Made by a program: the position numbers and the translations under genes. A DNA stretch of 64,000 bases, from contig NZ_BNBC01000016.1 of the NCBI RefSeq assembly GCF_014654675.1, positions 1 to 64,000 on the forward strand, in the 5' to 3' direction. This document shows positions 17,609 through 26,416 of this stretch, piece by piece (the stretch's first letter is position 1; each line of letters opens with the position of its first letter). The notes under the pieces are model-generated. The model had not been told where the DNA came from, did no database searches, and saw only the letters and a program-made list of their open reading frames with translations. This stretch comes from Streptomyces spiralis. GTDB lineage: Bacteria; Actinomycetota; Actinomycetes; Streptomycetales; Streptomycetaceae.

Positions 17609-18071
17609 ACCAGACCGCCTTGCCCGACTCGGTCGGGCGGTGGCCGCAGGAGGAGCTGAGGGCGCGGATCAGCAGCAGGCCGCGCCCGTCCTCCTGCCAG
17701 GGGTCGGGCGGCGTCAGATCCGGCCGGGTCAGCCCGCCGGGCGGCGCCGGGTCCGGATCGTGCACCTCCACGTGACAGCCGGTCGGCAGCAGATGCACCA
17801 CCAGCTCTATCGGGCCGGTGCCCGCGGTGTGCTCCACGGCGTTGGCGACCAGTTCCGCCGTGAGCAGCTCCGCCGTGTCGCTGTCGGCCGTGACCGGGTG
17901 CGCCGGCTCGGCCAGCGCCGTACGGACCAGGGCACGGGCCACCGGCACGGCGGCGGCAGTGTGCGGCAGCGCGACGCGCCAGGAGGCCGAGGCAGAGGGT
18001 TCGTGCACCGTGAGTCCGTTCATGGTGCGAGGCGCCGGCGTGGAGACCATCGGCGTTCCAGTGGTGACCAT
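17565..18071 (-). CDS. RsbW-like ATP-binding (anti-sigma / regulatory) protein
   Basis: About 168 residues from the ATG at 18071; alternatives at 18161 (30 more residues) or 18023 exist. It is a single HATPase_c_2 domain: the N box ELVANAVEHTAG (about 83-94), then LVVHLLPTGCHVEVHDPD and WQEDGRGLLLIRALSSSCG with the GRG-L lid motif. Such stand-alone histidine-kinase-like ATPases are very numerous in Streptomyces. They act as anti-sigma factors or partner with STAS-type antagonists, but no sigma or anti-anti-sigma gene is adjacent. It ends inside the permease gene (44-base convergent overlap). Confidence 0.8.
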   Translation of the reverse strand: MVTTGTPMVSTPAPRTMNGLTVHEPSASASWRVALPHTAAAVPVARALVRTALAEPAHPVTADSDTAELLTAELVANAVEHTAGTGPIELVVHLLPTGCHVEVHDPDPAPPGGLTRPDLTPPDPWQEDGRGLLLIRALSSSCGHRPTESGKAVWFRLSAVPVQRRHPA

Positions 18072-18389
18072 CGGGCTGCCCCGCTTTCGACGAGGGAATG
18101 GTACGGGGGCCGCCGCCGGCGGCTTCCGGCGGGCTCCGTCCGGGACCGTCGGCCCCGGCACGGACGGCCTACCCGGGGGGACGGCCCGCCTCCCACGACG
18201 TCTGCGCTCGTTACCGCGCCATGGACGAGCTGTGACGAAACGACGGGCACCGGTCGCGCGGCGGCCACAATGTCACGCGGCGCTATCGCGCCATCATGAC
18301 GACAGTCACGGATAAGTGATAACTTCGAGGGGAAGAACTCAGCAGGCACAGGCAGTCGCGCTCGAGGAGCGCCGAGGAGGCCGTACGTC

Positions 18390-19217
18390 ATGAGTCCTTT
18401 CACCGGCTCCGCCGCCCGCACCCCCGACTGGCGCCACCTGCGCGTCAAGCTCGACGACGGCGTCGCCACGGTCACCCTCGCCCGCCCCGAGAAACTCAAC
18501 GCGCTCACCTTCGGCGCCTACGCAGACCTGCGCGACCTGCTCGCCGAGCTGTCCCGGGAGCGCGCCGTACGCGCCCTGGTGCTGGCCGGCGAGGGACGCG
18601 GCTTCTGCTCCGGCGGCGACGTCGACGAGATCATCGGCGCCACCCTGTCCATGGACACCGCCGAGCTGCTGGACTTCAACCGGATGACCGGGCAGGTCGT
18701 ACGGGCCGTACGGGAGTGCCCGTTCCCGGTGATCGCGGCGGTGCACGGGGTGGCGGCCGGCGCCGGGGCCGTGCTGGCGCTGGCCGCCGACTTCCGGGTG
18801 GCCGACCCGAGCGCCCGCTTCGCCTTCCTCTTCACCCGGGTCGGCCTGTCCGGCGGCGACATGGGCGCCGCCTATCTGCTGCCGCGGGTGGTCGGGCTCG
18901 GCCACGCCACCCGGCTGCTGATGCTGGGCGAGCCGGTGCGCGCCTCCGAGGCCGAGCGGATCGGCCTGATCAGCCAGCTCACCGACGAGGGCCACGCCGA
19001 CGAGGCCGCCCAGATCCTCGCCCGCCGCCTCGCCGACGGACCCGCCCTCGCCCACGCCCAGACCAAGGCCCTGCTCACCGCCGAGCTCGACATGCCCCTG
19101 GCCGCGTCGGTCGAAATGGACGCCGCCACCCAGGCCCTGCTGATGAACGGCGAGGACTACGCCGAGTTCCACGCGGCCTTCACCGAGAAGCGGCCGCCGA
19201 AGTGGCGGGGGAGGTGA
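18390..19217 (+). CDS. Enoyl-CoA hydratase/isomerase family protein
   Basis: 275 residues. Crotonase fold with the oxyanion-hole strand LVLAGEGRGFCSGGDVDEI (about 58-76) and the second one AAVHGVAAGAGAVLALAADF (about 114-133). A Glu/Asp pair in the active-site region appears in SARFAFLFTRVGLSGGDMGA. It hydrates or isomerises a cyclic enoyl-CoA. The next gene begins 7 bases after its stop, so the two form an operon. In 2-aminobenzoyl-CoA clusters an enoyl-CoA hydratase of this type follows the ring-hydroxylating and -reducing enzyme. A GGAGG site precedes the ATG. Confidence 0.9.
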   Translation: MSPFTGSAARTPDWRHLRVKLDDGVATVTLARPEKLNALTFGAYADLRDLLAELSRERAVRALVLAGEGRGFCSGGDVDEIIGATLSMDTAELLDFNRMTGQVVRAVRECPFPVIAAVHGVAAGAGAVLALAADFRVADPSARFAFLFTRVGLSGGDMGAAYLLPRVVGLGHATRLLMLGEPVRASEAERIGLISQLTDEGHADEAAQILARRLADGPALAHAQTKALLTAELDMPLAASVEMDAATQALLMNGEDYAEFHAAFTEKRPPKWRGR

Positions 19218-19224
19218 GGGCCGG

Positions 19225-21534
19225 ATGACCGGTGCGAGGAGGGTCGCCGTCATCGGCGGCGGCCCCGGGGGCCTGTACGCGGCGGCCCTGCTCAAGCGGC
19301 TCGACCCAACCCGCGAGATCACCGTCTGGGAGCGCAACGCGCCCGAGGACACCTTCGGCTTCGGGGTCGTGCTCTCCGACGAGACGCTCGGCGGGATCGA
19401 ACACGCCGACCCGGTGGTGTACCAGGCCCTCCAGCGGGACTTCGTCCGCTGGGACGACATCGACATCGTGCACCGCGGCACCCGGCACACCTCCGGCGGC
19501 CACGGCTTCGCCGCCCTCGGCCGGCGAAGGCTCCTGCAGATCCTGCACGAGCGCTGCCGCTCGCTCGGCGTCGAGCTGCGCTTCCGCACCGAGGCACCGC
19601 ACCCGGCCCGGCTGACGGAGACGTACGACCTGGTGATCGCCGCCGACGGCGTGCACAGCGCCACCCGCGAGGCCTACGCGCACATCTTCCGGCCCCGGGT
19701 GACGAGCCACCGCTGCCGTTACATCTGGCTCGCCGCCGACTTCCCCTTCGACGCCTTCCGCTTCGAGATCGCCGAGACCGAACACGGCGTGATGCAGCTG
19801 CACGGCTACCCGTATGCGGCCGACTCGTCCACGGTCATCGTCGAGATGCGCGAGGAGGTGTGGCGGGCCGCCGGGTTCGACGAGCTGGACGAGGCGGAGT
19901 CCGTCGAACGCTGCGCCAAGATCTTCGCCGACGCTCTCGGCGGCCGCCCGCTGCGCTCCAACAAGTCCGCGTGGACCACCTTCCGCACGGTCGTCAACGA
20001 GCGCTGGTCGCACGGCAACCTGGTGCTGCTCGGAGACGCCGCCCACACCGCCCACTTCTCCATCGGCTCCGGCACCAAACTCGCCGTCGAGGACGCCCTC
20101 GGGCTCGCGGCCTGCCTCCAGGAGCGGCCGTCGACGGCCGAGGCGCTCACCGCCTACGAGGAGGAGCGCAGGCCGGTGGTCGCCTCCACCCAGCGGGCGG
20201 CCCGGGCCAGCCTGGAGTGGTTCGAGAACCTCGGCCTCCACCTCGACCAGCCGCCCCGCCAGTTCGCCTTCAACCTGCTCACCCGCAGCCGCCGTGTCAC
20301 CCACGCCAACCTTCGGCTGCGCGACGCGCGCTTCACCGAGGCCGTCGAGCGCGAGTTCGGCTGCCCGCCCGGCACGCCCCCTATGTTCACCCCGTTCCGG
20401 CTGCGCGGACTGACGCTGCGCAACCGGGTCGTCGTCTCACCCATGGACATGTACTCGGCGGTCGACGGCGTCCCCGGCGACTTCCACCTCGTCCACCTCG
20501 GCGCCCGGGCCCTCGGCGGCGCCGGCCTGGTGATGACCGAGATGGTCTGCGTCAGCCCCGAGGGCCGGATCACGCCGGGCTGCGCGGGGCTGTGGACCGG
20601 CCGGCAGGCCGACGCCTGGCGGCGGATCACCGAGTTCGTGCACCGTCAGGCGCCGGGCACCGCGATCGGCGTGCAGCTGGGGCACAGCGGCCGCAAGGGC
20701 TCGACGAAGCTGATGTGGGAGGGCATGGACGAACCGCTGCCCGAGGGCAACTGGCCGCTGGTGGCCGCCTCCCCGCTGCCGTACCGGCCGGACAGCCAGG
20801 TCCCGCGCGAGCTGTCCCGCGCCCAACTCACCGATATCCGCGAGCAGTTCGCCTCCGCCGCGGGGCGCGCCGCCCGGGCCGGCTTCGACCTCCTCGAACT
20901 GCACTGTGCCCACGGCTACCTCCTGTCCGGCTTCCTCTCCCCGCTGACGAACCACCGCACCGACGCCTACGGCGGCAGCCTGGAGGGACGGCTGCGCTTC
21001 CCGCTGGAGGTCTTCGACGCCGTCCGCGCGGTGTGGCCCGAGGAACGCCCGATGACCGTCCGTATCTCCGCGACCGACTGGGCGGAGGGCGGCACGACGG
21101 CCGAGGACGCCGTGGCGATCGCCCGCGCCTTCGCCGCGCACGGCGCCGACGCCGTCGACGTCTCGACCGGGCAGGTGGTGGCCGAGGAGCGGCCCGAGTA
21201 CGGGCGGTCGTACCAGACGCCGTTCGCCGACCGGATCCGTCAGGAGGCCGGCGTCCCCGTGGTCGCGGTCGGCGCGATCTCCTCCTGGGACGACGTCAAC
21301 TCCCTGATCCTGGCCGGACGCACCGACCTGTGCGCGCTCGCCCGCCCGCACCTCTACGACCCGCACTGGACCCTGCACGCCGCCGCCGAGCAGGACTACC
21401 AGGGCCCCGGCGTCGCCTGGCCGGCGCCCTACCGGGCGGGCAGCCGCCGCCCGCAGACCGGCCGCGCGGACGCCCCGAAACCCCGGCTCACGCTGGCTCA
21501 CGCCGCGGAGCCGACGCCCTCCGGCGAGGTGTAG
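19225..21534 (+). CDS. Fused FAD monooxygenase / old-yellow-enzyme reductase (2-aminobenzoyl-CoA or salicylyl-CoA type)
   Basis: 769 residues. The N-terminal half (about 1-385) is a class-A flavoprotein hydroxylase: VAVIGGGPGGLYAAALLK (FAD), DLVIAADGVHS and LLGDAAHTAHFSIGSGTKLA. The C-terminal half (about 390-735) is an FMN-binding OYE barrel: FRLRGLTLRNRVVVSPMDMY, HCAHGYLLSGFLSPLTN, RTDAYGGSLEGRLRFP and VDVSTGQ. This fusion is the hallmark of 2-aminobenzoyl-CoA monooxygenase/reductase, which hydroxylates and then reduces the ring of anthraniloyl-CoA. Databases also call homologues salicylyl-CoA 5-hydroxylase. The ligase, PaaX, ACAD and RidA neighbours favour the anthranilate pathway, but salicylate cannot be excluded. 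Confidence 0.88.
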   Translation: MTGARRVAVIGGGPGGLYAAALLKRLDPTREITVWERNAPEDTFGFGVVLSDETLGGIEHADPVVYQALQRDFVRWDDIDIVHRGTRHTSGGHGFAALGRRRLLQILHERCRSLGVELRFRTEAPHPARLTETYDLVIAADGVHSATREAYAHIFRPRVTSHRCRYIWLAADFPFDAFRFEIAETEHGVMQLHGYPYAADSSTVIVEMREEVWRAAGFDELDEAESVERCAKIFADALGGRPLRSNKSAWTTFRTVVNERWSHGNLVLLGDAAHTAHFSIGSGTKLAVEDALGLAACLQERPSTAEALTAYEEERRPVVASTQRAARASLEWFENLGLHLDQPPRQFAFNLLTRSRRVTHANLRLRDARFTEAVEREFGCPPGTPPMFTPFRLRGLTLRNRVVVSPMDMYSAVDGVPGDFHLVHLGARALGGAGLVMTEMVCVSPEGRITPGCAGLWTGRQADAWRRITEFVHRQAPGTAIGVQLGHSGRKGSTKLMWEGMDEPLPEGNWPLVAASPLPYRPDSQVPRELSRAQLTDIREQFASAAGRAARAGFDLLELHCAHGYLLSGFLSPLTNHRTDAYGGSLEGRLRFPLEVFDAVRAVWPEERPMTVRISATDWAEGGTTAEDAVAIARAFAAHGADAVDVSTGQVVAEERPEYGRSYQTPFADRIRQEAGVPVVAVGAISSWDDVNSLILAGRTDLCALARPHLYDPHWTLHAAAEQDYQGPGVAWPAPYRAGSRRPQTGRADAPKPRLTLAHAAEPTPSGEV

Positions 21535-21610
21535 CCCCACGCCTGGCACAGCGGCGGCAGCGCGGCAGTTCGTGCGGGGCGTGCAGCCGCGAGTGGGCGC
21601 AGGACCGCTG

Positions 21611-22441
21611 TCATGGTCCGCCGACGCCCACGAACACCGCTCCCGCGTCCCGCAGCCGCTCGTGCAGCCCCCGGAAGACCGCGGCCGAGCGGGCGCCCGG
21701 CCAGTCGGCGGGCAGCAGCCGGGCGGGCAGCCCGGGGTCGACGTAGGGCAGATGGCGCCAGGAGTCCAGGGCGAGCAGGTAGTCGCGGTAGGCATCCTCG
21801 GGCGGGGTGTCGGCGCGCCGCTCCCAGGAGTGCAGCACATGCGCGTGGCGGCCCAGGAACGCCTCGTGCTGCTTGGCGATCGCCGCCAGGTCCCACCAGC
21901 GCCCCACCGCCGCGGCGGTCGGCGTGAAACCCAGGTGCTCGCCCCGGAAGAAGTCCACGTACGCGTCCAGCCGCAGCCGGCGCAACGTGTGGCGGGTCTC
22001 CTCGTACAGCCGGGCCGGGGCGATCCACACGCCGGGCGCCGCCGTGCCGAAGCCGAGCCCGGCCAGCCGGGAGCGCAGCACATGCCGCTTGTTCCGCTCC
22101 GACTCCGGCACGGAGAACACCGCCAGCACCCAGCCCTCGTCCGCGGGCGGAGCGGTCGCGTAGATGCGGCGGTCGCCGTCGTCCAGCAACTGCCGTGCCT
22201 CGGGCGACAGTTCGTAGCCCGCCGCGCCCTGCTCGGTGCGGGCCGGCACGAGCAGCCCGCGCCGTTTCAGCCGGGACACCGAGGAGCGTACGGAGGGCGC
22301 GTCCACGCCGACCGCGGCCAGCAGCCGGATCAGCTCGGCGACGGGTACCGGGCCCGGAGCGAAGCGGCCGTACGCGCCGTACAGCGTGACGATGAGGGAC
22401 CTCGGGGCGGGTTGCGCGGGCTGCTCGGACACGTTGATCAT
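21611..22441 (-). CDS. PaaX-family transcriptional repressor
   Basis: 276 residues from the ATG at 22441. An upstream in-frame extension is rich in Arg and Gly and not family-like. The N-terminal winged helix begins RSLIVTLYGAYGRF and contains VDAPSVRSSVSRLKRRGLLV (about 45-64), the classic PaaX recognition region. The PaaX core and C-terminal domain follow (GWVLAVFSVPESERNKRH; WDLAAIAKQHEAF). PaaX repressors release DNA when they bind an aryl-CoA. It lies 43 bases downstream of the aryl-CoA ligase on the same strand, so enzyme and sensor of its product are probably cotranscribed. Likely targets are the divergent promoters around 24.2-24.36 kb and the hydratase promoter. Confidence 0.88.
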   Translation of the reverse strand: MINVSEQPAQPAPRSLIVTLYGAYGRFAPGPVPVAELIRLLAAVGVDAPSVRSSVSRLKRRGLLVPARTEQGAAGYELSPEARQLLDDGDRRIYATAPPADEGWVLAVFSVPESERNKRHVLRSRLAGLGFGTAAPGVWIAPARLYEETRHTLRRLRLDAYVDFFRGEHLGFTPTAAAVGRWWDLAAIAKQHEAFLGRHAHVLHSWERRADTPPEDAYRDYLLALDSWRHLPYVDPGLPARLLPADWPGARSAAVFRGLHERLRDAGAVFVGVGGP

Positions 22442-22484
22442 TTTAGGTCGTCGGCGATGCCGCCGGTCACCGTCACCGCCTCCG

Positions 22485-22580
22485 TCACCGGCCCCCGTCG
22501 ACCGCGCGATTCCCGGCCACGGCACGGCTGCCGGTCACGGCACGGCTGCCGTCCACGGCGCGGCTGCCGTCCGCCCCGCG
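22485..22580. repeat. 18-bp tandem repeat encoding the ligase C-terminal tail
   Basis: The unit CGGCTGCCGTCCACGGCG and close variants repeat about four to five times, giving hexads DGSRAV, DGSRAV, TGSRAV, AGNRAV and DGGR after the last conserved ligase residues. It is a coding minisatellite likely to vary in copy number between strains. Confidence 0.75.
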
Positions 22581-24206
22581 CAGCCGGAACCGCTGCAGCT
22601 TGCCGGTCGCCGTGCGCGGCAGCGCGTCCAGGAACACGATCTCGCGCGGGCACTTGTACGGCGCCAGCTCGGACTTCACATGCGCGCGCAGCGCCTCCGC
22701 GTCGCGCGCCGCGCCCTCCTTCAGGACGGCATAGGCCACCACGACCTGGCCGCGCGCCTCGTCGGGCCGTCCGACGACCGCCGCCTCCACCACGTCCGGG
22801 TGACGCAGCAGCGCGTCCTCGACCTCCGGCCCGGCGATGTTGTACCCGGCCGAGATGATCATGTCGTCGGCGCGGGCCACATAGCGGAAGTAGCCGTCGG
22901 GCTCGCGGACATAGGTGTCACCGGTGACGTTCCAGCCGTCGCGCACGTACACGCGCTGCCGCTCGTCGGCGAGGTAGCGGCAGCCGACGGGCCCCTGTAC
23001 GGCGAGCAGTCCCGGCTCGCCGTCGGGCACGGGCCGGCCCTGCTGGTCCTGGACCCGCGCGTGCCAGCCCGGCACGGGAACGCCGGTGGTGCCCGGCCGG
23101 ATGTCGCCGTCGGCCGCCGAGATGAAGATGTGGAGCAGCTCGGTGGCGCCGATGCCGTTGACGATGCGCACACCGGTGCGCTCGTGCCAGGCGTGCCAGG
23201 TGGCCGAGGGCAGGTTCTCCCCGGCGGACACACAGCGCCGCAGTGACGAGATGTCGTACGCGTCGCCCGTGCCGAGCGCGTCGAGCATCGCCCGGTAGGC
23301 CGTCGGGGCGGTGAACAGCACGGACACCCGGTGCTCGGCGACGGCCGCCAGCAGCTGCCGCGGGTGGGCCTCTTCGAGCAGCAGGGCGCTCGCGCCGGCC
23401 CGCAGCGGAAAGACGACCAGCCCGCCGAGCCCGAAGGTGAACCCGAGCGGGGGGCTGCCCGCGAACACGTCGTCCGCGCGCGGCGCCAGGACATGCCGGG
23501 AGAAGGTGTCCGCGATCGCCAGGACGTCCCGGTGGAAGTGCACACAGCCCTTGGGCCGGCCGGTGGTGCCCGAGGTGAACGCGATCAGCGCCACGTCGTC
23601 GGCGGCGGTGTCCACGGCCGGGAACGCGGTGTCGGGCGCCGGGCGGTGCAGCAGGTCGTCGGGGGCGTCGCCGCCGTACGTCGTGAGGGTGAGCCCGGGC
23701 ACCTCCGCCTTGACCAGGTCGTCGACGGACCGGATGTCGCACAGGGCGTGCCGGATCCGGGCGATCTCGCACACGGTGCTCAGTTCGTGCGGGCGCTGCT
23801 GGGCCAGCACGGTGACGGCGACCGCGCCCGCCTTGAGCACGGCCAGCCAGCAGGCCGCCAGCCACGGCGTGGTCGGGCCGCGCAGCAGCACCCGGTTGCC
23901 GGGAACCACGCCGAGGTCGCCGGTCAGCACGTGCGCGATGCGGTCGACGCGGGCGCGCAGCTCGCCGTAGGTCCAGGTCTCCCCGCCTCCCGTACGGAAC
24001 GCGGGGCGCCCGGCGTCGACGCCGGCCGAGGGGTCCAGCAGCTCGGCGGCGCAGTTCAGCCGGTCGGGGTAGCGCAGCTCCGGCAGGTCGAAGCGTAGCT
24101 CGGGCCACTGGTCCGGGGGCGGGAGGTGGTCGCGCGCGAAGGTGTCGACGTGCGCCGAGGTCGTCGGCGGCCGAGCGTCGTCCCTGGTGGAAACCATCGG
24201 GTCCAT
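22485..24206 (-). CDS. Aryl-CoA ligase (2-aminobenzoate-CoA ligase type)
   Basis: 573 residues; the ATG at 24206 has GAGGGG 9 bases upstream. ANL-family motifs are LIAFTSGTTGRPKGC (A3, about 200-214), GIGATELLHIFI (A5), GWNVTGDTY and YVARADDMIISAGYNI, and PRTATGKLQR with the catalytic Lys (A10). It joins CoA to an aromatic acid through an acyl-AMP. The MFI/LNCAAELLD start and GIGATELLHIF motif match the benzoate/aminobenzoate-CoA ligase branch. The C-terminus carries about 28 extra residues built from degenerate DGSRAV hexads. It is divergent from the ACAD-RidA operon and in tandem with paaX. Confidence 0.88.
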   Translation of the reverse strand: MDPMVSTRDDARPPTTSAHVDTFARDHLPPPDQWPELRFDLPELRYPDRLNCAAELLDPSAGVDAGRPAFRTGGGETWTYGELRARVDRIAHVLTGDLGVVPGNRVLLRGPTTPWLAACWLAVLKAGAVAVTVLAQQRPHELSTVCEIARIRHALCDIRSVDDLVKAEVPGLTLTTYGGDAPDDLLHRPAPDTAFPAVDTAADDVALIAFTSGTTGRPKGCVHFHRDVLAIADTFSRHVLAPRADDVFAGSPPLGFTFGLGGLVVFPLRAGASALLLEEAHPRQLLAAVAEHRVSVLFTAPTAYRAMLDALGTGDAYDISSLRRCVSAGENLPSATWHAWHERTGVRIVNGIGATELLHIFISAADGDIRPGTTGVPVPGWHARVQDQQGRPVPDGEPGLLAVQGPVGCRYLADERQRVYVRDGWNVTGDTYVREPDGYFRYVARADDMIISAGYNIAGPEVEDALLRHPDVVEAAVVGRPDEARGQVVVAYAVLKEGAARDAEALRAHVKSELAPYKCPREIVFLDALPRTATGKLQRFRLRGADGSRAVDGSRAVTGSRAVAGNRAVDGGR

Positions 24207-24275
24207 GGCGGTTCGCCCCTCGTCGTCGTGGGCCAGGGCCTGTCCGGCAATGCCCGACAAGCCCCACCCTTGGAG

Positions 24276-24315
24276 CGTATCGTCTTGGTGACGGCAGTCA
24301 ACGGTGCGCGATACG
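24276..24315. promoter_or_regulatory. Inverted repeat in the divergent ligase / ACAD promoter region
   Basis: CGTATCG (24276-24282) and CGATACG (24309-24315) are complementary, with centres 33 bases apart (three helical turns). They lie between the two divergent operons and are a candidate PaaX-type operator. The assignment is inferred from position only. Confidence 0.35.
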
Positions 24316-24360
24316 GTGGACGTGAACCCCGGTCGCCTCCGGGGGAGGGAGGACCGGCGA

Positions 24361-25875
24361 ATGCCCGCATTCTCGCTCGAACCGGAACAACTCGCCTGGT
24401 GCGCAGAGCTGCGCACCCTCGCCGCCGACCGGCTGCGCCCGCTCGCCGAGAAGGGCGAGCCGGGCCGCGTCAACCACGCGCTCCTCGCCGAACTGGGCCG
24501 GCTCGGCCTGCTGGAGCGCCTGTTCACCTCCGGAGCCCTGGACCTGTGCCTCATGCGGGAGTCCCTGGCCTACTCCTGCACCGAGGCCGAGACCGCCCTC
24601 GCCCTCCAGGGCCTGGGCGCCCACCCGGTCCACGCCCACGGCACGCCCGCCCAGCGCGATCGCTGGCTTCCCGCGGTCATGGACGGCAGCGCGGTGGCGG
24701 CCTTCGCCCTGAGCGAGCCGGGCGCGGGCTCGGACGCGGCGGCGCTGGGGCTGCGCGCGGAACCGGAGGGTGCGGAGAGCGAGGGCGGTCGGCCCCCCGG
24801 CGCCGGGGGGCCGCCAGGCTCCGCCTCCGCGGAAGGCGCGGCCAGGGGAACCGGTGCCGGACGACGGGAGGGCGAGTCCGGCGCAGCACCACTGGTCGAA
24901 CCGGGCGCCACACCCCTCGCCGGACCCGGAGACCTCCGGCTCACCGGCCCCGGCGGCTCACCACTGGCCGAGCCCGGCGGTGCGCCGCTGGTGGATCCCG
25001 GCGCCGGCCCCCTCGGCCGGCCCGGCGGCGCCAGGCCGCTCGCCGCGTCCGGCGCCTCACCCCTCGCCGAGCCGCACCGCTCACCGCTCGCGGGGACCGG
25101 CACCGCGCCCGCAGCCGCCGCCTCCCCTCCCACCGCCCGTCCCGAGGGCCCCGCCCGCTGGCGGCTCACCGGCCAGAAGTGCTGGATCTCCAACGCCCCG
25201 GAGGCCGACGTCTACACGGTCTTCGCCCGCACCACGCCCGGCGCCGGATCCCGTGGCATCACCGCCTTCCTGGTCCCCGCCGACCGCCCCGGCCTCACCG
25301 GCAGCGCACTGGAGATGCTCTCCCCGCACCCCATCGGCACCCTCGACTTCGACGGCGTCCCGGTCACGGCGGACGACGTGCTCGGCGAGGTCGACCGCGG
25401 CTTCCGGGTCGCGATGGGCACTCTCAACCTGTTCCGGCCCAGCGTCGGAGCCTTCGCCGTGGGCATGGCGCAGGCCGCACTGGACGCCACCCTCTCCCAC
25501 ACCGCCCGCCGGGAGGCGTTCGGCGGGACCCTCAACGAGTTGCAGACCGTCGCCCATCAGGTCGCCGAGATGGCCCTGCGCACGGAGGCCGCCCGGCTGA
25601 TGGTGTACGCGGCGGCCACGGCGCACGACGACGGCGCCCCGGACGTCCCCCGGCGCGCCGCCATGGCGAAGCTGCTCGCCACCGAGACCGCCCAGTACGT
25701 CGTCGACACCGCCGTACAACTGCACGGCGCCCGCGCCCTGCGCCGGGGCCACCTCCTCGAACACCTCTACCGCGAGGTGCGCGCACCCCGGATCTACGAA
25801 GGGGCGAGCGAGGTGCAACGGTCCATCATCGCCAAGGAGTTGTACGCCATGCATGCGCGACGGGAGGCGGAATGA
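24361..25875 (+). CDS. Acyl-CoA dehydrogenase with a large low-complexity insertion
   Basis: 504 residues (normal ACADs are about 380). The N-terminal helical domain leads to AFALSEPGAGSDAAALGL. The family should then go within about ten residues into the beta-strand WRLTGQKCWISNA, but here about 128 residues (138-265) intervene. The insertion contains a Gly/Pro/Glu-rich part and nine octads of the form xPL(A/V)xPGx. The C-terminal domain is normal, including RREAFGGTLNELQTVAHQVAEM and LHGARALRRG, and the catalytic Glu region PRIYEGASEVQRSIIAKEL. It probably oxidises an alicyclic CoA intermediate of the aromatic pathway. It is coupled to RidA by an ATGA overlap. The ATG at 24361 has GAGGGAGG upstream. 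Confidence 0.87.
   Translation: MPAFSLEPEQLAWCAELRTLAADRLRPLAEKGEPGRVNHALLAELGRLGLLERLFTSGALDLCLMRESLAYSCTEAETALALQGLGAHPVHAHGTPAQRDRWLPAVMDGSAVAAFALSEPGAGSDAAALGLRAEPEGAESEGGRPPGAGGPPGSASAEGAARGTGAGRREGESGAAPLVEPGATPLAGPGDLRLTGPGGSPLAEPGGAPLVDPGAGPLGRPGGARPLAASGASPLAEPHRSPLAGTGTAPAAAASPPTARPEGPARWRLTGQKCWISNAPEADVYTVFARTTPGAGSRGITAFLVPADRPGLTGSALEMLSPHPIGTLDFDGVPVTADDVLGEVDRGFRVAMGTLNLFRPSVGAFAVGMAQAALDATLSHTARREAFGGTLNELQTVAHQVAEMALRTEAARLMVYAAATAHDDGAPDVPRRAAMAKLLATETAQYVVDTAVQLHGARALRRGHLLEHLYREVRAPRIYEGASEVQRSIIAKELYAMHARREAE
24791..24812. repeat. 22-bp perfect palindrome inside the ACAD insertion
   Basis: GGCCCCCC, GGCGCC and GGGGGGCC form an uninterrupted 22-base palindrome in coding sequence. 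It is followed at 24816 by GGCTCCGCCTCCGC, a near complement of the GGCGGAGCC words in the hen1 insertion. Confidence 0.8.
24886..25104 (+). repeat. 24-bp coding minisatellite (about nine octapeptide units)
   Basis: The translated units APLVEPGA, TPLAGPGD, LRLTGPGG, SPLAEPGG, APLVDPGA, GPLGRPGG and further variants run in register. The DNA unit is 24 bases with substitutions and one extra codon near the seventh unit. Confidence 0.8.
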
Positions 25876-26270
25876 CCGCCGAACGCGTCAACCCGCCGGA
25901 GCTGTCCCCGGCCACCGGCTTCTCCCACGCCGTCGTCGCCACCGGCTCCCGCGTGGTGTTCCTGGCGGGCCAGACGGCACTCGACTCCGGCGGCAAGGTG
26001 GCAGGCGACACCCTCCCCGGGCAGTTCGAGCGCGCCCTGACCAACCTGCTCACCGCCCTGCGAGCCGCCGGCGGCAGCCCCGCCGACCTGGCCCGCGTCA
26101 CGGTCTACGCCACCGACATCGCCGCCTACCGCGCACACGCACCCGAACTCGGCGGCATCTGGCGGCGGTTGGCGGGCCGCGACTACCCCGCGATGGCGGT
26201 CGTGCAGGTGGTGCGCCTGTGGGACGAGGAGGCGATGGTGGAACTCGACGGCTTCGCCGTCCTGCCCTGA
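25872..26270 (+). CDS. RidA (YjgF/UK114) family enamine/imine deaminase
   Basis: 132 residues, starting ATGA over the ACAD stop. It shows the RidA pattern: NPPELSPATGFSHAVVATG, VVFLAGQTALDSGGKV, NLLTALRAAGGSPADLARVTVYATD (about 59-83) and a Glu near the end (AMVELDGFAVLP). The strictly conserved Arg of true RidA that binds the imine carboxylate appears shifted (VQVVRLWDEEAM), so it may belong to a Rid2-7 subgroup. Rid proteins speed hydrolysis of enamines and imines. The cyclic enamine expected after reduction of 2-aminobenzoyl-CoA would be a fitting substrate, an inference from context. Confidence 0.85.
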   Translation: MTAERVNPPELSPATGFSHAVVATGSRVVFLAGQTALDSGGKVAGDTLPGQFERALTNLLTALRAAGGSPADLARVTVYATDIAAYRAHAPELGGIWRRLAGRDYPAMAVVQVVRLWDEEAMVELDGFAVLP

Positions 26271-26416
26271 CGACCCGTCATGGGGCCCGCCGGAGCGACT
26301 GACCGCCGTGCTCCGGGACTCGCCACCGAAGGAGTGAGGATCACGGCCGCGGGCGCCGCCGTTGGGTACCAGTGGAAGCCCCCACCCACGTCCGCGAACC
26401 CGGGAGGCTCCAGCCC

